From positions 69,391 through 133,390 of the forward strand of contig NMRB01000476.1 of assembly GCA_002633025.1 (NCBI GenBank): a stretch of DNA of 64,000 nucleotides, written 5' to 3'. The position numbers and the translations under genes are program-made. The notes beneath the pieces were generated by a model that saw only the letters and a list, made by a program, of their open reading frames with translations, did not search any database and was not told the origin of the DNA. Below are positions 55,400 through 64,000 of the stretch, one piece after another (positions within the stretch are counted from its first letter, which is position 1; every line of letters starts with the position of its first letter). Origin of the DNA: Notospermus geniculatus (Eukaryota; Nemertea; Pilidiophora; Heteronemertea; Lineidae).

Positions 55400-56730
55400 C
55401 TGTAGTATAAATTGTAAATTTCGTTGCTCCTGCAAGCAATTTTCATTGCCAGTAATTTTTATTGCTGCAGTTTTTTGGCACGTTGTAGTTCCATAGCACA
55501 CTTGGCATTCTCCCTGGATTAGCGTAAAACTTAGGCCTGCTTTTCAGGCAAGCAAGTTTCGTACCTGCAATTTTTGTGGCGTGTTGCCTCGGGCAACACA
55601 TCTTGTCGGCTCTGTTCAAGAAGATTTCCTTGATAAATATCACACTGGGTTAATGCTCGGCAACTTTTGTTTCAAGATGATTTTTCTTGCCACACTTGGG
55701 GCAATTTTGTAGCACACCATTAAAATTGTTTATACGAACATGAAAAATTCCCGCGTGTCTTCTTAGGGCTTCAAGATAGCCGAGGGTGCTCAAATCCATC
55801 TGCAGTTAATCTGATTAGAATATTGTCTGTATACGAGGTAAATAAAATATTCCTCTGGCTATCGATATGAAACAACTGGTTTTCTGGCTTTACTATGAAA
55901 ATTCCTGTGGTTTTCTCGCGTTATCAAGCAGCATGTTCTGAAACTTCACCATAATCATATTGTTACATGTCAACTTAGTGTCAGCGGTGATCACTAAGGA
56001 CTTGATTTCGGATTTCGGTGATGAACGCTGTTTTTCCCTGATAATCGGATTCAGCGTTCAAGTATGCTACGAACGATAAATCGTTTCTACCGGTTCGGCG
56101 TAATCCCTGATGTGTCGAGAATTTGTTAGGCTGTGCGGTGAATATCATCCATGGTGAAGACATTTCTCAGAATAAAAAACAAATGCCCTGTGGCATATAA
56201 ACTGTATAGATAAACTCAACACTTGTACTGCGTAAACTGAACAGCGGTAAAACTGTGCTGATATGCAGTGTAAACCTCCAGTTATGCAGTTTAAACTGCT
56301 CGGGTAAAGTGTACAGTTACGCATTGTAAACTGTACAGGTGTATAAACTGTTGAGTTACGCAATGTAAATTGTACTCTTATAAATTGTACAGTTCACAAA
56401 TCATGAAGTACACATCAAGCACCATCACCCGCAGGTGATATTCCTGTTTTTACACACAACAAATTGTCTGCTCGCGATTTTTTTTCCCGCCAACACTTGC
56501 GTCTTGATGATGTATTCCAGTGATATCTCATTTACATCAAATATTCATTACAAAAAAAACAAGAAATTGATAGGAAGTATGATTATTTTTTTTACATCCT
56601 GTCTGAGATAATGTAACATCTGTGATTGATGCGACACCTGTCAAAAAAAGTAATTGACATTGCTTGCTCAGTTGGAAGGGCATCTGTGAAGTTCGTGATA
56701 AGAGCACGATGGCTGGGGTGTGGGGGTGGG
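55400..56730. other. No gene recognised; AACTGTACAG-rich patch
   Basis: 56200-56400 has recurrent TAAACTG, GTAAACTGTACAG and TTACGCANTGTAAA words, a degenerate short repeat. Otherwise unassigned. Confidence 0.35.
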
Positions 56731-56734
56731 GGTA

Positions 56735-56990
56735 TTGTATTTAATTTTTTTCCATCAGGGCTGAAGCCAAAGCATTGTTAACCCTGGTAAGTACGGAAGA
56801 GGTCATCTCAAGCTACTCATGTTCTTCGCTTGGATGGGGTCTTTTACTTGCCGTTGTAAAGGCACAAGGTACAAGGTACCACGGCTTACTGTCCCTTGCA
56901 ATGGACGTGAAGATCCAGGGATGATATCCCATACGGCGTGGCCTGGATTCGAACTGGGACCTGCCGACTCGGCTATCAGGGCTCTTCAAG
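56735..56990 (-). mobile_element. SINE family A, minus copy with head deletion
   Basis: Tail and body are clear. The head lacks the anticodon arm (CCTGCCGACTCGGCTATCAGGG), so about 25 bp are deleted. A separate tail-only fragment (TTTTTCCGTCAGGGCTGTTGCCATAGCATTAT) is at 57470-57502. Confidence 0.8.
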
Positions 56991-57778
56991 ATTTGATTTT
57001 AGTGATGCCGACTCATCTGTTTCCCAAGTGCTCCAGTAACAACCATCAAAATGAAACGTAGCGCATCAGCAGCAGCTAATTTAGCATCTAAGGCTTGCTA
57101 CGCTAAAATTCTTGTGGAAACAATCCTCCATTATCGTGTAATCTTGGTTGATTTGTGCCGGCGGGGAATCTTCTACTCAAACATGACCTCCGTTGACCTC
57201 GACAACGAGCGTGATTGAAGATGTAGCATCGCTTGATTTCATCATTATCACGATCGCCGTTTTCTCTCAGGTGCCAATTTGTGGGGAATGCACTGTCATC
57301 TGGTGATGCGGGATTGATAGGAAGTGTATTCAGCATTGGAGAAAAATTCCCGCGATTCCCATCAAATCTGTGTTATTTTTTCAAAAAACCTTCCTCATTG
57401 TTGAAGACTTGAAAAAAAAATCGGATGTGGAATTTAGTTTTGATTAACACACCGGTACTTTGTAGTTCGTTTTTCCGTCAGGGCTGTTGCCATAGCATTA
57501 TAATGTTTCATTTTCTATGCAAATCCTCGTGACATTTGGGAACTAAACTAAAAATCACCAAATTATTTGCCCCATGTTTCATTCATCAATTAGGCTGATT
57601 TTCCTGCTGTGTGAAGCAAAGTGGAATAGAATTGAAAACACAGTAAAAAAACTCTCTGATTTTGTCATAAAAATTATTTGAATTGTCACTCTGATGCTTT
57701 ATTGAGGTTAGATGTTGACGTTGTGATTACTGATGTACTACAGTGTGTTCCATCAGGAAGGTGATAAAAAGGGCATTG

Positions 57779-57941
57779 CCCAATGGGGACCCTTAGCCCG
57801 CTGCCTCAATAGGTGTAGTGGTTAAAACTATTGAAATGAAACTGACATTCAGGTCCTGATCAATTTCCCACACAAAAGGCGTCCACTGTGTACGACTGAG
57901 TTTCGGTGTGCTGCCCTCTATCGTAGCTGGGATCCCCATTG
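57779..57941. mobile_element. MITE family M, copy 2
   Basis: CCAATGGGGACCCTTAGC..CCTCAATAGGTGTAG..GGTCCTGATCAATTTCCCACAC..GTGTGCTGCCCTCTATCGTAGCTGGGATCCCCATTG. Ends pair better than in copy 1. Confidence 0.82.
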
Positions 57942-58026
57942 AATCTGCTAATATCCTCCAGTTTCAGAAAATTTTGACAAAGTAGCTACTCTTTCATAGC
58001 AAATTCTTGAATCATACAGAAACCCT

Positions 58027-58083
58027 GTCACATAGTCATTGGAAAGTGCTCTCGGAGCGCTTTCCAATGAATACATTGTGACA
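58027..58083. repeat. Hairpin with CCTGTCACA ends
   Basis: CCTGTCACATAGTCATTGGAAAG.GCTC pairs with GAGCGCTTTCCAATGAATACATTGTGACAGG around a 3-nt loop. Confidence 0.75.
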
Positions 58084-58156
58084 GGATTTCCGTAACACCT
58101 GAAACACCATCACATTTAGGTATTCATTGGAATATTCTCATGGAATTTTGTATTTG

Positions 58157-58428
58157 TATTTCATTTTTCCGTCAAGGCTGACGCTATAGCATTATTGGCC
58201 CTGGTAAGTACACAGGAGGCCATCACAAGCTACTCATGTTCCTCACTTGGATGGGGTATTTTACTTGCCCTTGCAAAGACACAAGGTACAAGGCACCACG
58301 GCTTACTGTCCCATGCGACGGACGTGAAGAGCCGGGAATGAAAATCCCATATGGCCCGGGTTGGATTCGAACCCGGGACCTGCCGCTTGCTAAGCGGACG
58401 TGATAACCACTAGGCTATCAGGCTCCTC
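58157..58428 (-). mobile_element. SINE family A, complete minus copy with target duplication
   Basis: Intact head with CCGCTTGCTAAGCGG anticodon arm, GGTTGGATTCGAACCCGGGA B box, body and tail. The flanks CTCATGGAATTTT (58137) and CTCATGGAATGTTT (58425) are a ~13-bp duplication with one mismatch. The sequence just after is a short GGAATGTTTCNCAATGATGG tandem repeat. Confidence 0.9.
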
Positions 58429-58559
58429 ATGGAATGTTTCGCAATGATGGGAAATGATGGAATGTTTCCCCATTCTCATGGAATGTTTCCCAATGATGGG
58501 TTCCAGATGCTCTGCAGCATTTTTTTATTTCGTTTCATTTTCCAAACAATAGATGATAT

Positions 58560-60328
58560 CACTCCAAAAGAGTGCAGCACCTGACGGGTCAGCTTCATGA
58601 CATCCTGCACGTCATTTCATGATGTCTTGACGCGAGACGAAAAAAATCAAATTATTTCACGACTCATGATCGCCGAAACAAGTGGATTTTTTTTCCGAGT
58701 CACGTCATGGCATTCAGAAAAAAGACCTGCGGGATGTCATGACGCTGCCCCGTCAGGTGCTGCACTCTTTTGGAGTGATAGAGTCTATTGGCATTGGCAG
58801 TGAAAGTGCTAAGACCATCTGTGGGAAATTGTCGGCATTCAGATCATAAAACTGTCGAAACGTCTCCAATTCCAAAACTTTTCTTGTAAAATCAACCAAG
58901 TATTGACGACATCGAAGACGAACAATTTGCAACTCGATCGCCGAGCGTTTTTCAAAGCGTGAAATTCCTCCAGTAGTCACCTTTCACTTGGACCGTAAAT
59001 GGTGTTTTATTATTCATGATGCAATCACCGCAAACATTCGTGGAAAATTGCATCCTCGCTGTATTCTAGCCACTCGAAGCTAATGGCGAATGACACATGT
59101 GAAATGACCATAGAACAAGGTTTTAGACACACGAGTTCACATTTCAAAACCATTGAAAACCAACTGATGGATTTGTTGAGGCAAATATCTTGTTTGGATA
59201 TTGGAGGTTGTACAACAAGCGAGAACAAACGTAAAGTCCGGGTACTCTGTAAAATGTAATTTTAATTACCGTGTAAAGTGTAAAGATCAATGACAATGAA
59301 TGGTCACGATGTCATGTGGGAGAACTAGTAGGCCACCATCTTTATTGGAAAGGTCTGTAGATAAAGAATGTCGAGCAACCGTCGGCCCATTGCACTGTGT
59401 CCCACCTTGAACAGGGCTGCAGTGCATAACCTGCTCCTCTCAGCAAATCAGACACGAAAAAGAGCTTTATGTTCTAACAGACGCTTCAAGCCGATGAACA
59501 CACCAAACCGAATCTTAAGAAATTACAGACAAAAGGGATGTACGGCTTCAAAAACAAATTCCCGATCGCGAGAAAAAGATACCGTAATTAATTGACATCG
59601 TTGCCCTCATCGCTCGGTTATCGGTTCCATCAATAGGTGTCTCTTGGTGGAAATAGCAATTAATCAAGCGAGCTCTGATGGAAGGCAGATTATTTTGACA
59701 GTTAAGGTACTTCTCTGAATTGTAATCATGGTTTCAATCAAATTCATTCAAATGATTAAGTGAGCCAAGATCAGTCTGAGTACTTGTATTCCTATTTGTG
59801 CAGGCACGTGGAAAGATGGACGCCGCTTTCAGAATTTTTTCTGAGCTTTTTCCCAAAGGCTGCGATTTCTGCAGCTGCATGGACGGATTAACCCATGTAC
59901 TTTTTTCAGCCAATTTTTGATTACACGTATTTCTTCGGCCATTTTGACCATTTTGCCTTATTTTCGAAGTGATAACACAGCAACTACTGTCGTCTGTAGG
60001 GAGTTCCTGCTTGCAATCATAGAGCTCAATGGCTGATATTCATAAAATCTGACAAATGCTTTTACTTCAAGTTTTGTAGTAATTACATTGGGTCTAGCAA
60101 ATTGTGCAAATCTTAAGTAAAAGCATTTGCTAACTTTTATGAATACCAGCAATTGAGACATCTCGAAGTTGTCATGGGGTGTGGTAACCGTTATGATGTT
60201 ATCATTGAAAAATTCGGCTTACGCTAACAATGGCAGTGCAGATTATAAAACTGGGCTTCGCAACTTAAACACATAAAACTTCATTCTAGCCATGTCGCCA
60301 ACATGAGCTACATCTTTAATTGCCTGGT
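58560..60328. other. No gene recognised
   Basis: ATCACTCCAAAAGAGTGCAGCACCTGACGGG at 58560 is mirrored by CCCGTCAGGTGCTGCACTCTTTTGGAGTGAT at 58749-58779, so 58560-58779 is another ~220-bp inverted-repeat element with GTCATGACG-rich inner arms. The rest is unassigned. Confidence 0.6.
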
Positions 60329-60864
60329 ATATGATTTTTCTGTCTGGACCGAAGCCATAGCATTATTGGCCCTAGTAAGTGCAGCAGATGCCATCACAAG
60401 CTACTCATGTTCCTCACTTGGATGGGTTCTTTTACTTGCCCTTGCAAAGCACCATGGCTAGTCTAGTGCAGCAATGTCTGGCTGCAACATCTAAAACTTC
60501 AAGCTGCGTTGCGCACGGTGGCGTATGCAATAGAGCGCTGCCATTTAGCAATCATGTGACCCCCAGTCCAAGATAATATGGCCAATCAGCATGGCTGTAA
60601 CATCTGGATTCAGAATCAACCAATCAGCGTTGGTACCAGCTGGGTCGGTATCCTCGTAACAAAAGTTGGCAACGTTGGTCTCAGTCTCGAATGCTGCGCA
60701 GTTCACGCATGCGTACACAGAGATCACGCCTCCAGTCTACACCATGGCTTACTGTCTCATGTGATGGACTGACGAGCCAGGGATGATTAATCTCATATGG
60801 CCCGGGATTTGAACCCGGCTGCTGCTTAAAGCAGATGTGATATCCACTAGGCTATCAAGCCTCC
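60329..60864 (-). mobile_element. SINE family A interrupted by a 280-bp insertion
   Basis: SINE tail/body 60329-60459, insertion 60460-60739, SINE remainder 60740-60864. The SINE sequence CACCATGGCT is duplicated on both sides of the insertion (60450-60459, 60740-60749). The head lost part of its anticodon arm. Confidence 0.85.
60460..60739. mobile_element. 280-bp insertion with 10-bp target duplication
   Basis: The exact 10-bp flanking repeat CACCATGGCT marks a clean insertion. The ends AGTCTAGTGC and CCTCCAGTCT are at best weakly inverted. There is no poly(A), tRNA head or ORF of note. Class unknown; 9-11 bp duplications occur in Mutator-like elements, among others. Confidence 0.7.
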
Positions 60865-61112
60865 TTCCTGGTCATCTGGGCTTTCACCAAATTCTTCAGC
60901 CCATCCCATTCTGTCTAAAGATTGTGTTTAATGATGGCAGTGTTTTATGAGAGGGGATATATTTTGGGTGAAGCTAGCCCTTTTTTACTGGAAATGAATA
61001 TATCTTGTGGGGTTTGACGGAATCCTACTGCCTTCTCATCTTTGCATCAAATCCTTCGGCCAGTCATCAGAATCCATCTTACACTGATACAATTTAACTT
61101 CTAGGCTTTAAG

Positions 61113-61240
61113 CATGATTCATTGGCACACCGATCCGGTCCGTTTGCCCCTCGTTTTCCGGATACGACAACACAAAAGTCAATTTGATCTATTTTTTTAC
61201 GGACCTGATTCGGACAAAATCCGTGTGCCAATGAACCCTG
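61113..61240. mobile_element. MITE-like inverted repeat (128 bp)
   Basis: TTCATTGGCACACCGATCCGGTCCG faces CGGACCTGATTCGGACAAAATCCGTGTGCCAATGAA. The right end CAGGGTTCATTGG is hAT-like. The plus ORF across it is not called. Confidence 0.68.
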
Positions 61241-61764
61241 CTTTATGCACCTTTTTACTGTCCGTACAGTCTCAAAGGCGCTTCCCAGTAATACCCCAGT
61301 CTCCAGAAACCTTTCTGGGAACCCAGCCGCCGCCCATTCAGCGCATCACTAGATCCTTTCAGACTGGTCTGTAGCATGTTGGCGCTATTGTAAGTCATGA
61401 TTAAGGGGAAATTTGTGGCGTGTCTTTTCAACGAGGCGTCAATACAGGCCTGGAGATGGCAACATCACGGCTTCATGGTTTATCCGATTATCTTGCCGAT
61501 GTTTTCAAAGACTGTTGAAAGTTATGCCCTGAGTTTAACTCGACTAATTTGATTACGAGTTGAAAGTGCGAAATGTGATGAGGAAGTCATATAAGTTTGT
61601 TGTTCAATCAGATGAAATATTCTGGAGGCAAAACGCGACCAGGTCCTTTCATCCCTTGAAATGGGAGAGTTAGGGTGCCTGGATGTGGAGGTCTGGCTCT
61701 CAGTCTACCTTGCTGCCTAGGCTCTGGTACTATTACTGGTTTCTGTGGTATTGTCCTTACAGAC

Positions 61765-62405
61765 CAAATTTCAAAGGATGAAAAGTCCTTTGGATGAAAT
61801 GTGCAGGGAAGAATAAAGTCTTCGGGGACAAAATGTCTAGGGACGAAAAGTCCTCAGGACAAAATTTCCAGGAATGAAAAGTCCTTCAGTACAAAAAAAA
61901 TGTCCAGGGACAAAAAGGCCTTTGGGACAAAATGACCTAGGATGAAAAGTCCTTTGGGATGAAATATTCAGGGATAAGAAGTCCTTCAGGACAAAATGTC
62001 CTGGGATGAAAAGTCTTCAGGACAAAATGTCCTGGGATGAAAAGTCCTTAGGACAAAATGTCCTGGGATGAAAAGTCTTCAGGACAAAATGTCCTGGGAT
62101 GAAAAGTCTTCAGGACAAAATGTCCTGGGATGAAAAGTCTTCAGGACAAAATGTCCTGGGATGAAAAGTCTTCAGGACAAAATGTCCAGGGATAAAAGGT
62201 CCTCCAGGACAAAATTTCCAGGGATGAGAAGTCCTTCGGGATGAAATGTCCAGGGACGAAAAGTCCTTCTTTGGGGACGAAATTTGGGATGAGAAGTCCT
62301 GCGGGTCATGAAATGTTCAGGGACGACAAGTCCTTTGGGACAAAACTTTCGGGGGCGACAAGCCCTTCACGACAAAACGTCCAGGGATGAAATGTCCAGA
62401 TACAA
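61765..62405 (+). repeat. ~31-bp minisatellite, about 20 units
   Basis: The unit AGGACAAAATGTCCTGGGATGAAAAGTCTTC varies at the edges (GGGACGAAAAGTCCTTCGGG forms) and is nearly uniform at 61985-62170. Each unit contains AGGACaaaatGTCCT, a 5-bp-stem palindrome, and AAGTCCTT.GGAC pairs can form too. Unit shown in two parts: AGGACAAAATGTCCTGGG then ATGAAAAGTCTTC. Confidence 0.9.
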
Positions 62406-62452
62406 GAAGTCATTCGAGGATGCAAAGTCCTCTAACCCATGTTTCTTCTCAG

Positions 62453-62538
62453 CAGCTCCTCCATCCCCTGTCTTAACAACAGTTGGTGTTGTAAAAAAAG
62501 CATCAAGGTTGAGACAAACATCCAAGACACAAGCTTAG
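62453..62538 (+). CDS. Possible terminal exon, unrecognised
   Basis: A pyrimidine-rich acceptor (CATGTTTCTTCTCAG) opens a short frame, APPSPVLTTVGVVKKASRLRQ.., ending at a TAG (62536-62538). It would need one base from a preceding exon. No family; it starts 47 bp after the minisatellite. Confidence 0.25.
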
Positions 62539-63024
62539 GGTAAAAAATACCCTGTCGCTTGAAGCCAGGTGGAATTACATACATATCCCATCAAAGTTAA
62601 TTACACCTATCTGTGAAATTAATAACATTTCTCTCAAACTAAAAGACATTTTTACCTTGCTGTCAAACGAATTATGGCGTCTTAATGATACTGATTATTT
62701 TTGTCCCCCGGGGGTCTGACAGCTTGTGGATCATGTGGTCTGGTCGATTGGTGGTGAAAGGCGTAGTTGGATCCTTGCAGTGACGGAGTTTTGTTCGGCT
62801 AAAAGAACATTTAGCAGCTGAAAATGCTGATGTCAGGTTGCACTTCGATTGCCTGCACCACGACGGAACAGTTGGCATCAAGTGAAGAAATCATGGTCAG
62901 GTCACACGGTGAAAATGTCTGTGCTCATCATGGAACAGGCGGCATCTGCGCGCAGGGAATCATAACTCGAGTCAGGTTTACGCCCGTTGGGATCATGATC
63001 CGTCGTGGCACAGAGGTTGAACAT

Positions 63025-63205
63025 GTTCAACTCCTGCGATTGGTGATCTTTTTTATCAGCGACTGATGCCGATCGTCGGAGGTGAGGCGCAACTGCAGCA
63101 GTGTCATACATATCGGCGACTGATTTGCTCCGCACATTAGTGGCTCAGATGCAAAGTGATCCAGAAAAGTCAGTCGCCGCCTGTTCTGTGCGTCGCAAGG
63201 TTGTC
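63025..63205 (-). repeat. Dispersed repeat R, minus copy
   Basis: Reverse of the 36548 copy: CAGCGACTGATGCCGATCGTCGG..GAGGCGCAACTGCAG...TATCGGCGACTGATT...GTGGCTCAGATGCAAAG...CTGTTCTGTG.CGTCGCAAGGT. Confidence 0.8.
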
Positions 63206-64000
63206 CTAACATCAGCATAAGGATTAAACGTCATCACGATAATGAAGATGAAGGAAGCGTAGAAGAGCTATAGTAGAATGTCCCCGTGATGTGACGGGCT
63301 TGTTTCCACCCCAGCATTATCCCACTCTTACTGCTCATTTTCACAGCATCGTGTTACCTCTTTCTTGAATACAACAGGGATTTTCTCATACAATCGAATA
63401 CAATCGAGTTTGCTCTCAATGGCAGTTCACCATTGTTGGTTTCCTTACGGCTTGACCAGAGACATTAAGGATTGCCCAGTGTTTTCTAAGGCGGAGTAGC
63501 TTAGAGTTGACTTGCGGGAGAAAAATCTCTTGTGGAGGAGTGACTTTACCAACATTACAACCGTCGGCACCAGGGAATAACACTGAAGATGGCGGGTCAC
63601 ATGTGACCCTGGCGGGCAGGCGCGGGGCGCCATCCAATGCCGGTTCAAGGAACTAATTTCCTGTGGTGTGATCAGCCCGAATGGGAATAGAGGCATAACG
63701 TATGATGTGGGTAGGTGTGAAGTAATGGAATGGCCCTTCCTCCCACAGAAGGGAATTCTCACACCCAGGATCTTCACAACCGCTCCCCTACTCCTTGCAC
63801 TTCAGTGAGGGTACGAACGTAAATGACCTGAGATTCTCAGGACGATGTCGGTGGTATTAATGCACGGCAAGTAGAGAAACTGTTGTAGTGGAAACAAGCT
63901 TTGACAGCCTAACAAGCAATTGTCTCAGACGACACCATACGGCCCCGCAGCCACCTCTGTCCATAACCTTACCAACACTTCTTAATCATGGAAGTGGTGG
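63206..64000. other. No gene recognised
   Basis: Short ORFs only, and no repeat boundaries identified before the window end. Confidence 0.3.

Noticed and set aside
62308-62538. 76-codon plus ORF
   Set aside because: Its first two thirds translate the minisatellite edge. Only the last ~28 codons after a splice acceptor are kept as a weak exon candidate.

Overview
This window looks like repeat-rich nuclear DNA from a marine invertebrate, most likely a lophotrochozoan (mollusc, brachiopod, phoronid or nemertean). The basis is spliced genes with GT-AG introns, tRNA- and 5S-derived SINEs, a Helitron, a LINE and many inverted-repeat elements. A neuropeptide precursor resembling the lophotrochozoan NKY family, recalled from memory, points the same way. 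There are no operons, phage or CRISPR arrays. Most of the 64 kb is transposon-derived or unrecognised non-coding sequence, and only a few host genes can be named.

Host genes. (1) At the left edge, minus strand, the start of a RecQ-like helicase with a Walker A motif runs out of the window. (2) At 26362-27654, plus strand, three phase-consistent exons of selenoprotein S (SELENOS/VIMP) encode the membrane segment and the charged coiled coil. The first exon and the selenocysteine-bearing last exon were not found. (3) At 31182-31502, minus strand, is a compact 106-residue secreted neuropeptide precursor ending in an amidation-plus-dibasic site. Several unnamed exon candidates (14588-14870 minus, 42608-42790 plus, 44588-44764 plus, 62453-62538 plus) have plausible splice sites but no recognised family.

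0-15 kb: helicase start, a tRNA-SINE, degenerate repeats, a 5'-truncated and frame-broken LINE (2.1-4.7 kb), a 1.27-kb segment bracketed by 54-bp direct repeats, and a long-inverted-repeat element (7.1-8.2 kb). A cluster of decaying minus-strand coding pieces follows (8.8-12.8 kb), including a hAT transposase remnant and a DUF4806-like exon.

15-24 kb: a TA-flanked MITE next to a Helitron helicase pseudogene with its 3' hairpin/CTAG terminus, then two foldbacks sharing a CCTGAKGAAG...GTCGAAA signature and a ~196-bp tandem array.

24-36 kb: a nested foldback complex immediately upstream of SELENOS, further inverted repeats in and after its introns, the neuropeptide gene, and a hAT-like MITE with a mariner-like MITE inside it.

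36-64 kb: at least ten copies or fragments of one tRNA-derived SINE, one of them a tandem array and three interrupted by other insertions. There are also three 5S-rRNA-derived SINE copies, several MITE families with multiple copies, a ~31-bp self-complementary minisatellite, an assembly gap and two isolated Ns.

Transposon genes are read as inactive: stops, frameshifts or truncation are visible in the LINE, Helitron and hAT pieces.
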